This document shows positions 11,982-26,230 of a DNA stretch of 64,000 nt, one piece after another; position 1 is the stretch's first letter; the number at the start of each line of letters is the position of its first letter. The DNA is from Formicarius rufipectus (lineage: Eukaryota > Chordata > Aves > Passeriformes > Formicariidae), in NCBI GenBank assembly GCA_013399695.1, contig VXAU01002066.1:1-64000 (forward strand), in the 5' to 3' direction. The notes below the pieces were generated by a model, which was given only the letters and a program-made list of their open reading frames with translations, did not search any database and had not been told where the DNA came from. The position numbers and the translations under genes are program-made.

Positions 11982-14900
11982 CAAACAGAACTGTTAACTG
12001 TTCCTTCAAAATGTAAGAAACTATATAAAAATCCACAAATATATGAAATCCTAAGGCAACAGTTTCACTATGGGCTGATAACATTGGTTTAAAATTGAAA
12101 CCAATCACTTTTCGGTTTGGGATTATTTAAAAACAGAGTGATATCTGATCTTGAATATATAATTTGCAGTGGCCTGTGATATTGTCAGAGAAACTTGCTG
12201 AGAAATATTTCATTCAAAAGTATGTTATAGTGATGATACAACTGTGCAAAAATAATATATTCATAATAATATGCCATTATCATCAGGATCAACTTTCACA
12301 ATGGTGAGGATTTTGACGCATCTGAAGATATGAGAAAAGTGCTTGCAATAAACATATCTGCTTCTGCATTTTAAAATATTAATATAAAAAGCCACACAAG
12401 GAAACAATTTTAAATTAAATAATTATAAGATATAAGTAGGTTGTGAGAAGATGGGTTAAAACATGCTAAAAGCTGTGGACTGAAAGCCTTTGTCCTGTCC
12501 TCAAGGGAAAGGAAGTTTTTCAGCTTGTCATATAGTATTATCTCCAGTACTTTTGAGCCACTAAAATCATCCACAGCAAGATATATAGGCAGACACCATA
12601 GTTTGTTTTAAGTTTCTCAGAGAAAAAAGTAGGTAAATAAATAAGAAATTCAACAAAACCTATAAAACTTCCATCTTCCATTGTCCACCTCTCTTCCTCA
12701 ATCAAATAAGTGGTACATATCTAAACTAATCAATCATGTAAGTGTGAGGATAGCTTCATTAGAAGTGTTATTTGGAAATAAGTGATTTTCTGTGCATACA
12801 TCTCATTCGAGGCATCTAGCTAACAAATCAAAGCAAAAGTATAAATAGCTAGTCCAAGTACTTCAGACAATACCTTAAGGAAAATGCTGATTCTAGCTGA
12901 AATTTTCAGGGGAGATATTTCATGTCTGACAAGTGTGAAGTCTGCTGTTGTAAGACAGATCTCTAGTTCACAGAAAATATGCTATAAAGATCAGTTAAGT
13001 ACTATTTGAAGCATGAGCATCAAGGTTGTGCAGGTATTTCAAGAGCATGTCTCTCCTCCCAGTGCTGTTTCTTCACATTAAGTTGTGACTAGAGAAGACA
13101 GTGTACTGTTCATGTGGAAAAGACATTAAATTAATTTTTTTTTTTTTTTTGATCAAGAGAAAAGATTTTTCAGTACTTATTTCTCCTTTTAAATCTTTTA
13201 GAAAGCAACTCATACGTAAAGACTTAGGATATGTATGAAAACCAAGTAAAACCAGTACAACTGTTAACAAGGAAAGCAAATATAAAGAGGCATGTGTAGA
13301 ATACCATGTGCAAACTGTGCATATTTCTGCATTTTGGGAAAAGGGTTTGTTGTTACTCAAGGGGCTAAAATATGCTCAGAAAACAATGAATGGTGTACTA
13401 GGACTGCTATATATCTTAGCTATATATGCCAACTCATGTCTTATCTTTGCATGAATACATCCTAGCATGACATTAATATTTGTTTGTCTATATTATTTGA
13501 AACGAAAGTCTCAAACACTGTAGCTTGAATGAATTTGTGAGATGTATGCAGATTGCCCCTTTACATGTGTCCCATTGCATAGGGGACTGATTTACAAATG
13601 TTGTAACTACATTTTGCAATTAATCACTGACACTGTAGATGCAATAATTTCTAGAAAAATGTAGCTTTCAGTAGAAAGTTTCTTAATATTCTATGTTCAA
13701 GAGCCTGGTGAAGTTAGGCTAAAAACCTTCAGCACTGTTAAATGGACTCTTGGGATGGAGTATCTTTTCTAATAAGGCTCTCATATTTATAAGATAATGA
13801 GCTCTTCTGGGGGTAATTTAGATTATAGAATGCTTTAGATTATGACATAACTGTTTCTAATTAAGTATGTCTTAAAAAGAAGCATAAGTTTTTGAATTAC
13901 TGAATGATCACTGAATATTAATTACCTGCCAATTAAAACTTGCAATTTCAAAAGATTAAGAAAAAATCCCTAACATATGTATTGTGTATATTCTGAAGGT
14001 ATGAGAGTACAGTTGATTGCATAATGTGAATAGTTCCATGAATTTCAATAACTTTGTTTCAGCACTACAACACATCCCCTCAACACCCTTTCCCTGGATT
14101 TGCACAATAGGGGACAGATTAAAGACTGCCTGTAACAGAAAGGGCTGAAAATAGCAGCAGGAAAAATTGTGAAAATCCAGTGGAAAGTGTTGAAGTGTTT
14201 TTTCTTTTAGTGTAGAAGGAATGGAGAAGAAGCAGTTGTCAGATTGGCCAGCTCTTCAACTGTTGTAAATCAGCCTATCTAACCTGATATTCTAGAAGAT
14301 ACAGACATTTATATCAGCTATAGAGATGTTGTAATGTACATATATGTACATATATGTAGGCTTGTGCCACTAGATTGTTTCTTTTCTGGTCTCACATGTA
14401 AATTTACCTTTTTGGTATGCTCACTGCTAAATCTTTCCATGAGGAAAATCTTTCTTTGTGAATTTTGTGCTATGCAGCTGAACTTTTTGATATATTAAAA
14501 AAAAATAAAATTAAAAAAGTAAGAATTGTAAACAGTGAGAAAAGCCATGAAGTTCTTAGGACTGGATTTCCAAGGGAATTATATGGCATAGGACTGTAAA
14601 TGCCATAAGCTTGGCTACAGTATCAGTTGCTTTTGGATCATTACACTTACATAAAAGACTATAAATAAGTAGCTGAATGAAGTGGGTTGTAAAAATGTGC
14701 AAAACATCAATTGTATGGTTATGTTCATGACACTTCCACGTGCTGCTGTGTATGTGAACTCTACAGGTGGAAATGCCAGGATCTGCTGTGGCCAGGTTTC
14801 TCCTGTAAGATGTATCATCAGGAGACTGCCCGAAGCTGGTTGTTCAAACAGAGGTGATCAGATGGATGTGAGTCTCATACTCAGATAAGGTTTTGATTAT

Positions 14901-16865
14901 GGCTAATTCTGGGTTGTGCAGTGAGTTTAGGAGGACTCACCACTTACCCTTGAAGAATAGGCAGTATTTTGTTTGTGAGTTTTGTGCCACACAGATTCCC
15001 ATGTAAATCTCAGGACAGCATGTATAGCCAGGGTGCTCAACCCCACCCCCATTACCTTTGGATCTGTGTGTCCCTAATAGTGCACAGCAGCCAGCCCTCA
15101 GTGCTCCATGACAGGTATCAAAGAGGAGTAGCTTGCTCTTTCTTCAAATTGAAAACTAAGATGAAAGGCAAAAAGTGAATTGCTGAAAGGAGAAATCTGA
15201 CTTAAATAAGAAAATCACAGCTACTATGCCTTCCAGAACTGATTTTGCTACTGAAATTCTCTGTGCATGTATGTGAAAAGACTAACTGTCATGGGAAATA
15301 AGGGGATGACAGGGTCTAAATAACAGCAAAAAGTGATAGTTGAATATTAATAGCTGTCTATTGCAATCACCAGGAACAAAGAATATGAAGAGGTGATTCA
15401 AGGGAAGTAGAAATTCTTTATGTGCAATAAAAAAGTGATTGAAACAAAACTTTCCCAGTTGTCTGCAAATGTTTTCAGCTGATTATGGTTCTAGCTAAAA
15501 CCAAGAAGTTAAAATTACTTAGTAGAAGTAATAGAAATCAGAGTAATTTGAATCATTTACACACTAGCAGGAATGTGACCATTAAAAGGCCACAGCCAGT
15601 GAGTATAGTCAAGCACATGATGAATCAATACTGTGGATAAAATTGAAGCAGAGTAATCACAGGATAAATGGTGTCAGGAAAGACCTAAATGAAACAGTTA
15701 ACCAGAAATGAAATTTTTCCAAAAAAAAAAAAAAATAATGTTTGCTAACCATTATCACAGACATATCTACAAGAAAAACCTATGGTGTCCTATGCGTGTA
15801 TACATATATATATATATATTTTAAAAATATTTAGTACTGGGCAGGAGTAGCTCTAAATCTTCTGGTATTTCTAAAACTAACAGGAAGCTTTCAACTGTGA
15901 TGGTCTTTCCAGAGTGAAAACAAGACACATTTTCCCAGTAGAAAGAGTTAAAATTAGAATCTGAGGATAAAGATGGAGAAAGTTTTAGATGTTACTTACA
16001 AGTAATTAGAAAATAAAAGACCAGCAATGGAAACTGGAGACTTTCACATTCACATACTGAATTACTGGATGATAGTGCTAAAAAAAAAAAAACCAGAAAG
16101 AACCTTTATTTGAACTGCATACACAATGACTAGGATGTCAAACATAGAGATATCTTTATTGAAAAACAAACACTAGTACTGGAAGAAAGTAGGACACAAG
16201 CTTTCATAAAATGCCAGTCAGAGTACAGACACTTAGAAGGTTTTTAACTATCTCAGAGTGAATTTGAGGTTAAATGATTATTTGCATTTGAAGTTGTCAA
16301 GTTTTATCCAAAAGTCTTCATGTGGGTCAGTCCTTCTGAACTACAATAATTTCTTCTTTCTTAAATTAAGTTGGGTGACTACTTGGATTCTAGTTGTTTA
16401 GTATTCTAACAAGGTTTAATTAATTGAAATACAGCAGTGCATGTTTTAGTATTTAATTTTTCTTGCTGTTATCCTGTTGAGAACTCTGAGTATGTTATTT
16501 GCACTCTGGAAACCATAGGTGAGCTCTCCTATGCCTAATTTAACACTGCATGAAATTCTGTTGATAGCAAGGAACACCATCCCATGCAACTCTTGCACTG
16601 ATCTTCTGCAAGACTAGAATTCCAGGGTTTGCCTTGTTCTAGAAAAGAAATTGATCACTAGTCAATGCTATGATGCCAAGGATTGTCAGTGACTGAGGAC
16701 TTAGTGGTGGGAATAAATCCTGGCTTATGTTGTTCTTTCAACTCCCTACCAATATGACATTCATCACCTTGTTGAAAATTTGGTTCACTATCAGTGAGTT
16801 TAGGAGCTGTTTGATACTGGAGTTGTGACAGTCTAGTAATGATTTCTCTTTTCTACCCTTACTCC
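11982..16865. other. Unique AT-rich DNA, no gene recognised
   Basis: Nearly 5 kb with simple sequence only: poly(T) at ~13135-13150, poly(A) at ~15720-15735, (TA)n at ~15806-15820 and poly(A) at ~16080-16092. An alternating TACATATATGTA palindrome is repeated at ~14336-14357. No repeat family or gene is recognised. Confidence 0.45.
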
Positions 16866-17000
16866 AGGGGAAAAAAAAACAAAAACAAAACAAACCAAAA
16901 AAACAAACAAAAAAACCCCACAAAACAAAAAGAAAACCCAAAAAAAACCAACCAACCAACCAAAAACCAACCAACCAACCAACCAAAAAAAACCAACATA
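16866..17000. repeat. A/C-rich tract with (CCAA)n
   Basis: About 135 bp of A and C, including two blocks of CCAA tetranucleotides, with A-rich spacers. The open frames on both strands across it (Lys/Asn/Thr/Pro-rich and Phe/Gly/Trp-rich) are composition artefacts. Confidence 0.85.
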
Positions 17001-17280
17001 GTGAGTGGGACTGGATTTGTATTATCAAAGAAGTGTTATACCACACAAGTTAATGCAGGTCAGAGATTCTTTCTGATGCTTGGACAATCTGGAAGGCTCA
17101 GAGTATTAGCACAACAGAATTACATTGTTTGAAAATAAAGATTAAGGAGAAAAAAGTATATTCTTCACAGTCAGATAACTATCTGTTAAGGTAAGGGTAA
17201 CCCAGGTTCTTAGTAATACATCTCTAAGGGCATATTAGAGTGAACAACACTGAATAATCCATGATTATAAGTATATAAGA

Positions 17281-17284
17281 GGGG

Positions 17285-17315
<31 letters not shown>

Positions 17316-17342
17316 AACAATTGGGNNNNNNNNNTTTTTTTT
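17281..17342. repeat. Poly(T) runs around a 9-N assembly gap
   Basis: Long T runs surround nine N at 17326-17334. Homopolymer is a common cause of assembly failure, so the local length and order are unreliable. Confidence 0.95.
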
Positions 17343-17469
17343 AAACAATGTGGCTGCAATGGAAAAAAGTTATGTAGATGTTCAAGTTATTATTATTTAC
17401 AGTAATACAGCAATATGAAAAAATATAAGAAAATATATAAGGGAAAAGAAAGAAAGAGAAGGAAATGAC

Positions 17470-17995
17470 AAGAGTAGAAACATCACCACCCATGGATCCA
17501 TGATGAGGCTTGACTGTTGTAATTTACAGGTAATGATTTTTGTCTTGATCCATCAAGATCAGGTGAGGAGAGGAAAGAATCATGAAACACAAGTTCCAAT
17601 GGGTTAAAATATGCTCAAGCTAGGTGGGAGTGCCTAGATGCTTCCTCTAGGAGGAGAGAGCTTTCAGTCCTCTAGTGGAAAACCTCTGAAAGGAGTCCGT
17701 GGCAACTTTGGGAATCTTTGATGGTTTATGACACCTTCTAAGGCATGACAGCTGCCTCTCATGTCAGCATAATGGAGCTGGTTATGCCCTTTCCTTGTGG
17801 GACACGGTGGAGAGTGGGGCGGGAGTGAGGTGATGGGAGTTTTACAACTGAGGGTGGGAGAATTAGCATAATGAAAAGCACCATGCACCTCACAGGATCT
17901 GCCTCTGAGTTGGTCGGTGTTCAGCCCCTCAGTCTTGTGTGAATATCCACCACACACCTGAAAACTCACCTCTTAGGAATGCAAACCTGATCTCA
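17470..17995 (-). mobile_element. Possible LTR-like repeat, unclassified
   Basis: Base composition rises in GC here compared with both flanks, and the sequence looks like a degraded repeat rather than unique DNA. On the minus strand there is an AATTCTCCCACCCTCAG segment, a CTCCCGCCCC GC-box-like motif and a GGATCCATGGGTGGTGATG segment near the downstream end. I cannot find clear TG...CA termini or a target duplication. The 101-residue minus frame at 17664-17969 has no recognisable domain. It may be an LTR or an unidentified interspersed repeat. Confidence 0.3.
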
Positions 17996-17999
17996 ACAA

Positions 18000-20900
18000 A
18001 ACACCTGGTGCCTTCACAAAAGGGCAATTGTTTTGAGTCACTGACCATTAGCAGTCCAGTCTCTCACACTATCACACAGAAATAGCCATCAGAAAAGAAA
18101 CAACTTCAACATGTTTTTCACTTCAACTAAGAAGGAAAACCACAGATGACTAAATCTGACACAAATGTCCAGAAGTGACATTTAGAAATAGTCCTGTGGT
18201 GACAGAGCATAGTTTTGAGAGAGGGTAGTACAAATTAACCAATTTGTTTTATAGAAAAGTAAAATCATGTAAGAAAAAGGGACCTGCCCTTGCACTGAGC
18301 TTGACCTATGTTTTTTGTAAGCTTTCCTTGTTTTTTTACCATCTTCCTCTCAGGAACCACAGTTTTCCATAAGATGTCTGTAGTGCTCTTGTTTGTTTGT
18401 TCTTTTGTTTGTTTGTTTGTCTGTGCAATATTTTAGAAAGCAAGCGTCAGTACTTTGTGGACAATGGAAGAAATGGAAAATGGAGACAGACCTAGCATCA
18501 CCAAAAGACAAAAAGATTAAATGTATCAAAGCCTGCAAAGGGACTAACTACAAACAACCAAATGAAAATCAAAATAAAGGACTGCACCTTAATGTTACAA
18601 AAAACATTGTAGTGTCTTCAGTGAAAATTCAGAAAAATAATTTCTCATTTATATTATAGAGCAGTGGGTGTGAAAAAACTGTCTTTGGAAAAGCAGATTA
18701 TAAAGTGTAGTTTTCTTTAAACTTTTTTATCTTTCTATGGTGAATAGGAAAAGTAAAAAGTATGTAGAGAAAGATGAGGAAGAAAAACTTTAAGTGGGAA
18801 AAAAATACTACAAGAATTTCTGATCCGTCTCCCCCTCATTGCTGATTAATGAACCAGTAAAAATATTCCCTTGCATTTTCACTTGAAAGTAGATATTTTA
18901 CTTAATAGGAATGAAAAAAATATTAGAGATAAAAACACTATAGAGAAAAATGGTAAAAGTATAATTAACTAGAAGTTTGTAACATGTATTTGTTCCTGCT
19001 TCCTGTGTTTTAACACACTCCCCTGAAAAGTCATAGCCAGGCTTGCTCTTGCACAGCTACATGCTTTTACTATACTGAATGAGTTGCACCCACTGATCAA
19101 GGGTGAATTCAATATCTTGTATTCAACATGTCTTATTTAAAATCTTGGCAACTTACAGCTTCTTTTTCTCTGATGCAATTGAGTAGGACATATATCAAAG
19201 GTGAAATGTGACACTGGTATTGAAGGAATCTTCTGCAATCAAAATTATGTAGACAGCTAGAAGGACTAAGATGCAGGATGAGCATAGACTTTGTATTAGT
19301 ATGGTTACTTTGATCTTTTTATTATAATTTTTGTTATTAAAATGTATGAGACACAACTTTATGCATATACATATTAATTTATGTGTTTAATATTAACTTT
19401 GAAATAGGATTATTTGCTGGTAGTGGGGAAACTCCATAGATAATAAGAAACAGAACAAACTGTCAGTGAAAGAGTGTAGCAAATTAATTATTAGATTTAA
19501 GGACAGTAGAACATCATTTTATCATTATCATCATCAGTAATCCATAGCAAAACTATAACTTCTACAAAAGTTTCCTAAATACAGAAGAGAAACAACTATA
19601 AGTGATTGAAAAATTTTTAAGAAAAGACTTAGATTGATAGTGCTTTTATGTATATATAACTTGTATTTCAAGTAGTTATTTCCAGTGCAGGTATTTCACT
19701 CCTATAAATTCAAATCTTCCAGTGGATTGTATTAGTTCTCTTTAACAGGAAGTCAGTGTTAAATCATGACTAACTTTTCGTAAAAGACAGTGCTGAGAGA
19801 ACCTTTTTTGCTATACGTATACACTTACCATATGCTCTCCTTTCTGTAAAATCTTTTGACAAATCTTGGTGATGAGATAAAATCACATTCTTGGGGATGA
19901 AAATAAATCAGGTAGACAGGGTATTTTCAAAATATCAGCCCATTGACAACACACTTCATTGACACAGAAAACTCTGGTTAAAAGTGCTGCTGCTCCATCT
20001 TCTTTTTCATTTCCTTGGGTTACTGGGCAAAGAATTTGGTTCAGTCCTCTATTCCTGCTAATCAACATTTAAGCACTCTGAAGTTACACATCAATAGCCT
20101 GTCTTTACATGTGACTTAAAAAAACTGTAGATAGATCCTGCTTCTGGAGGAAATAGATTTTGAAAGCTAAAGGTGAATATATCTTTTCTTTGGCCTTGTA
20201 GCCTATAACTGAACACAAAAGCCTTGCCAAAACTGTGATTGGAAATCAGAAATAAGGAAACACAGAAGATGCGGTAACAAGCAAAATGAAGAAACGTCAC
20301 AAATGAGTAAGAAGTGGAGGAAAGCCCTTGGTCTTAACAAATAAAAAAATTACTTTGATTGCTAAAGTTTTGGTCAAATTAATGGTGGATATATATGAAA
20401 GATTCAACAAGTGCTTATGTCTGTTGGTCAATAAAGGAAGAATGAAAGGCTAATGTGTGGTCACACGGAGAACTGCATCTTCTATGTCACCAGGAGCTAA
20501 AATACTCTGTTGTTTTTTATGGGAACAATATCCCTGATCAACTCTGTTCTGATTGCCTTTGTGATAAAAGTATTTTCCAGCTGCATCTACCTGTTTGATT
20601 TTGAATTTGTAAAAAAATAATGCTTAGAATTGTACTTGACAGATCATCACTTCTTAAGTTAGCAAGAAAGAAGGCAATTAAGAGGGTAGATAATATATTA
20701 GTTACCTTAGTACACAAACAGAGAATCCCTGCTTCAATTGTAGACTTGTAATGATCATGAACTAGCCACAGGCAGTTGTTCTTATTCGGTGAAAATATTT
20801 CCTTTATATAAAATTAAATGTATAAAGCATTTTACTTTTTGAAACAGAAGTCAAAAGTGCTGTTTTTTGAGTCTGAGAAAGGGTTGCATTTGACATTTTA

Positions 20901-21569
20901 AAAAAAAAAAGATTGTAGCAGGACATAATCAATGTTCTCACAGCCTCAGTAGACAGATGGGCGTGACAGCAGTGCCAATTTATATTCAACTGAAAGATTG
21001 CTGTTGGCCAATATTTACTTAATTTGTTGTAAATGTCACCCTCATGTGAATGAAATTGCACGTTATATAAAACACCATACTCAAACTTGTCACTTTTGCT
21101 TTGCTAGATATGTTCATGGTTTCTATATGTAATTTAAGAGAAAAAAATGGCAACTGGGTTTATAATAGCATCTGAACACTAAATGAAGTTTCATGTAATG
21201 TAATATAAATGGCAAAATGAGATAACAAAGCCCTTCACTAGGAAACCTCACTGTGTTATTGGGATTTTCAAGGTCTGGGGCGTCGGAAGAATTTCCAGAG
21301 TCTTCAAACCAGAACTTGTGTTTTGCAGTTGGTTCTACTTTGTTTCTTAATTTTTCTTCTTTAAAGTCTTTATTTCTAGAACATCCATGGTTTTGGATAT
21401 GAAAATACCTTTTATAGTTGAGTATCTAGAGGTCAGTGACTTAAACTGCACATGTCCTAAAATTTCCAATATATTAATGGAGGGACCAGAATTAAGGAAT
21501 GTGTGGAGAAGAAATCATATTTTAAAATAAATTTTTTCAATAAAAATCCTTCCATCTGTCCCCTCAAAG
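18000..21569. other. Unique AT-rich DNA, no gene recognised
   Basis: It contains a short (TTTG)n run at ~18390-18422 and nothing else that I can classify. Short frames on both strands have no domain support. Confidence 0.45.
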
Positions 21570-21815
21570 CAAGCATGTCATATGGTATGTAATATAATTT
21601 GTCAGTTGGGATCAGCTGTCCTGGTTGTGACTCCTCCAAATTTCCCATACACCCCCAGCTGACTCACTGATGGGGCAGTGTAAGAGGCAGAAAAGTCCTT
21701 GATGTTGTGTAAATACTGCTCAGAAATAAGAAAAATGTGTTTGTGTTATTGACATATTTGGTGCAAATCCAAAACAGAGCCCCAAAGCTACAGTGAAGAA
21801 AGTTAACCTATAGAA
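21570..21815 (-). mobile_element. LTR fragment of the 5.1-kb LTR family
   Basis: The plus strand carries CATGTCATATGGTATG, then TTTGTCAGTTGGGATCAGCT, a CCCATACACCCCCAGCTGA segment, GGGGCAGTGTAAGAGGCAG, and near the end GCAAATCCAAAACAGAGCC and GAAGAAAGTTAACC. This is the same order as 5440-5680 and the reverse complement of 57646-57760, so it is the 5' (U3) part of the same avian LTR family on the minus strand. The terminal TG...CA and the U5 end are lost. It is an old fragment. Confidence 0.75.
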
Positions 21816-22768
21816 AGGGTTAGGTTGGATTTGTTTTATGAGTCATGAAGGCAACATTGCCTAGGATTGTCATGTTTCAGTTTGATAGGATTCTGTGTGA
21901 CAGTACAGGTAGAAAGAAACTTGTCTCTTCAATTTTGGTGATTGTAGTTGGGGAAATTTTATTACTGAGTAACTTCACTGCCAAATAATCATTGCAGTAC
22001 CTTGACAAATAAAGCCAGAAATATTACATTGCCTTCTTGTACCTGGCTTCCAGTTATAGCAATGTTCAGGAAGGGACATGTTGAAATAGTAGCTTTTATA
22101 ATAATCATATTAAATTTCAGAATCAGTAGGCATATAATTATGTTCTGGAGGTGATGACAGTACTTAAGCATGCATTTTTATAGAGAGGTTTTGACAAAAT
22201 TCTTGATGAGCCTGTTTCATTCTCTGAAGTGTGTATGTTTCCCACTGTCTGTGAAAGTTAATAGAAAGTAAACTGTTATTAAAAAAATATTCCAAACCAG
22301 ATCTACTCTGTTAAAATATTTTATAGCAGCACTTACATTTTTAATAAAGAGAGGTCAAATTGCATCATGTCAGTGTGTTCCCCATGGGCTGATATAGTGT
22401 AAGTCAAGGGACTTTTTTCCCCACTTCTGAGTCTCTCACTGCCATCTTATTTTCTATTTCAAAATCTGAAAGGTGTCTTTAGAGAAAAGTAGTATACCTG
22501 AAGGATGTTACCTCTTCTTTATCAGCCATAATGAGCCATGTTGCAGTAAAGGGTTCATTTTTTTCAATAACAGAGTTTGTTTCTGAATGAAAGCAAACAG
22601 TTTTTCATAACTCTTTGCCATCAAGTAAAGCAGTTCTGAATTTTTTTCCTGCAGTTTAGTACTTTTTAAACTGATGAACAAATGGTGTGCAGAAAAATCT
22701 TAAAATTTCCCCTTCGACAAATATAAATTAAAATTTACCATGCATTATGGAGAAGTCTACACAATAAT

Positions 22769-22930
22769 TAAAAAAAAAAACAAAGAAACAAACAAAAAAC
22801 AAAACAAAACAACAAAAAACCCCAAACCAAAACAAACCAAACCAAACAACAAAAAAACACGCAACAAAAAAACAAACCACAACAACCTCTAAAAAACACC
22901 CCAAAACCACAAAAAACAAAACCCAAAAAA
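22769..22930. repeat. A/C-rich low-complexity tract
   Basis: About 160 bp of A-rich sequence with CAAA, CAAAA and CCAAA motifs, giving a Phe/Val/Cys-rich minus frame of no significance. Confidence 0.85.
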
Positions 22931-25900
22931 CCTATAGGATCTTTTTGTCTTAAAAAATGTAATTGAAAATAATCTGTTGTCCTTACTACAGTAGTAGAAA
23001 AAAAATGAAACCTGTTTTTTTGGTCTTGTTTAAAGGAAATTGTTAGTAGAATGCAAAAGCTATCACTTTCACGCCAGCATAATCTTTACAAGTAGACACA
23101 CTGAGCAAGCCGTTCTGAGTCATAAAACCTTTCTTACTGATGAAGAATAGTAAATCTGAAATGTGTTTAGTAATATAAAGCAACAAGAAACTGGAAAATA
23201 GGAACATAAATTTGTAAACTGTAAACCTGAAAAAGCATTTTGAATTTACTGTTACTACAAAGTGGCATACATGGATAATTCATCTAACATATAACTTGAT
23301 CATGTAAGAAGGAAAATCTAATAATAAATCATGATCTCTTATACAACAATTTGGATTTGTTTAGAGAGAAGTATAGTCCAAATGATCCAAAATTAAGAAC
23401 AAATAATGAATATTTCTTGAATATTTATCATACCTTATGTGTAACACCTGAAAACAGAAAGTAATGAAGCAGACACCTTAAGAAATTTAGGAGTTACTAT
23501 CAGATATGTAATGTTTTCATTCACAAAAGGGCAGTCTTTCAAATCGATAGCAGTTACTTAATGTAAAATTTTTTGTCAAGGCCACGGAAAAGTACAAGGA
23601 TGTTGCAAAATAAATCAGTCCGTATTCTCACTGTCATGTCTTTGCTTCTCTAAGTTTGAGGGATACTCTTTTTTTTTCAAAGTTCTGACTCAGCTATTAA
23701 CAGTGGAAGGAGGCATATTTAAAATGCTTACCTTGACTCAAGACCAAAGAGGCTCGATTATAGCCCTATTAATCAAACTGTCTGTAAAATCATTTGACTT
23801 AGGTAATGTCTCTGATTTCAAGGTCTGAGAATGTCTAAACTCACTTCTAAATATTGTAAAAGTTTATTAACTTTATAGGTTGAGTTGAATGTCTATTAAA
23901 ATGGATAAAGACGGATTACTGTTTGGATATAAAATAATTTAATAAGTATTGTTGAAAGGTATATTGTAAATTGGCTTGATAAAATCCCAAGAAAGTATGA
24001 CACCAGGGTAGTTTCTTAATAGATTACTCTTTAATCTATTAAGAGCAGTAATTACAGAACAGAACATTGTTTTCTCACACTGAGGCAAAAAAGAAAAAAA
24101 TGCTCATCCTACAAATATTTTTTCCTTTCACTCATCATTAATTTGCTACAGATTTGTCATAAAATTATGAAAAATCTTCAAGCAACCTAAACTGAGCCTG
24201 AAATGAATAATAATTATTGTATGTTACATTGCTTTTTTTTTTTTTTTCAGCTTTTAAAACACTCTGGAATCATTAATTAAAGAAAACCATACAATGATTC
24301 TACCATTATCCCTGCTCTGTACAGGAAACTCAAAGAAAGAGGTTAAACGTCCTGCCAATTCATTCTGTTAAGTCATGAATTCCTAAGAGACAGTTATTCA
24401 GCACACTAATTTCCACCACATCTGATTATTATTCATCTCTGTATATGCATTGATTTTATTTTTTCAGAACTTGCACAGTCTGCAATGAGCAAAGCGAAAC
24501 AATTCAGACAGCTAAACTAGTGAAAAATCAAACCAGTTTTGGTATCAAGAACAGTATAACCACATTGTCTAGCTGCTTATGGGCAACACAACTGCTCTTT
24601 TTATCATGTTAAACTGTGCTAAGTGGGATTATTCTCTTGCTGTGAGCTGGCTTCCCCAGATGACTGCAGAGAAAAGTGTCAAATTCAGGTTGGAGCTACC
24701 CACAGAGTAAAGTAAGGATCATAGATATAATTCGTTGGACTTGAAGGACTTCAGCAGTGTATAAAACAGATTTATTTATTTACTTAATTACTTTAGGTGC
24801 ATAGTGTTGAGCACAAACTGCATAATAGCCATTCTAGTTTCATTTACGAGAAAGGGTAATTAACGCAGAGATCATATTTACTACTGTAAAAAGGAAGAAA
24901 ATACAGAATTGATATGAATCACATTAAATAGGCTGGATGTAGCTTTGGCCAACACATGATAACCACCCTATATTCTTCAAGGGGAAAAACGTCCACACCA
25001 GAATATTCAGCAAGTGCAGTGTCATTCATCATACCAAATGAATAAAGGAGGAATGTAAGGAGCAGATGCAGAGTACATTAGTTGAGTATATATTACTTTA
25101 CTTTTAGTAGAGGAAACTTTAGTTTCAAGTGGTTTCTGCATACTAATGCATTTCCTAAAACTGCTGTAAATTTCTATGGATGAATTATTTTATCTGAAGA
25201 TCTCACAATGAATTATGATTTGAACAAGGGCTTGCTCTCGGTGACTTAATGTGTTTCTCTGCCTGTTGAACCAGGCTTCATAAAGGTTCTCCAGAGGTAC
25301 TAGGCATCATTAAGGATAGAAATAGGCACTTTCTCTCTTTAACTGAAAGAGTATATTTATTACCTTAATGTAGTAATGTGTAGTAATTTTTTTTTCTGTT
25401 TGATTTTCATTAGTTTTGGAATTAGCAAAGATGGTCTTAGGCATGCATTCAAACAAAAAATATTTCAGATTTTATTCTGAAAAATTAAAATGTTTAAATA
25501 GAACTAAAATGTAGAACTAAAATTTCAACCTTTTAAGAGAATTAACTAGAAACTACATGCTTTATCAATAGCCTTATTACAAAATCTGAGCATTTGGTGT
25601 GACTTGTCATTATTTATTTAGAATTAGGTTAGCTTACAGGAGTAAGTAACTATGAAAGCTGCACATTTGAAAACTGTTCTCACAGTTCTTCTGTCTGCAT
25701 TTTAAAAAAGAGAGAATTTGTGAAACAACTAGTAATGGGAAAAAACGCACAAAAAATCACATATTGTATGTACAGTTACAAGCCATTTAAATCTGAATGC
25801 AAACTAAGACAATAAAACAGTACTACTTTTGTCGTTTTAGTCTGCCCAGTCTGCCCTCCATCTTCAGGGATTTTACGTTGTTTTGGTCCAGGGATCATGT

Positions 25901-25973
25901 TGGAATTTCAACGTATGACTACACTCTGATCTGTATAGATTGGATACCAGCACCAGAATAATATTTCAAGGCT
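22931..25973. other. Unique AT-rich DNA, no gene recognised
   Basis: Only a poly(T) at ~24232-24247 stands out. A segment at ~24715-24760 faintly resembles an antisense CR1 3' end but is too short to call. Confidence 0.45.
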
Positions 25974-26042
25974 CTTTTCTTCTTTTCTTTTTTCTTTTCT
26001 TTTCTTTCTTTTCTTTTCTTTTTTTTCTTTCATCTTTTTTTA
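25974..26042. repeat. Polypyrimidine (TTTTC)n tract
   Basis: About 69 bases of nearly pure T and C on the plus strand, with TTTTC as the basic unit. Confidence 0.9.
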
Positions 26043-26230
26043 AACATGAGTGAAATTTTCACTTCAGTGTCAGTTCTTTGAGGTTATAGACAAGCATTTT
26101 CTCTGGGAAGCTGTGACCATAAAGTTGAAGTATTATGTACTGTTTGTAACTTTGCCCAGTTCCTTATCATGAGACATAAAAACAGCTACAAGGAACAGAC
26201 CATTTCATCACATTTCAGGTTCCTTATGTT

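Noticed and set aside
24715..24760. Antisense CR1 3' end
   Set aside because: ATCATAGATATAATTCGTTGG is suggestive, but no further CR1 landmarks follow.
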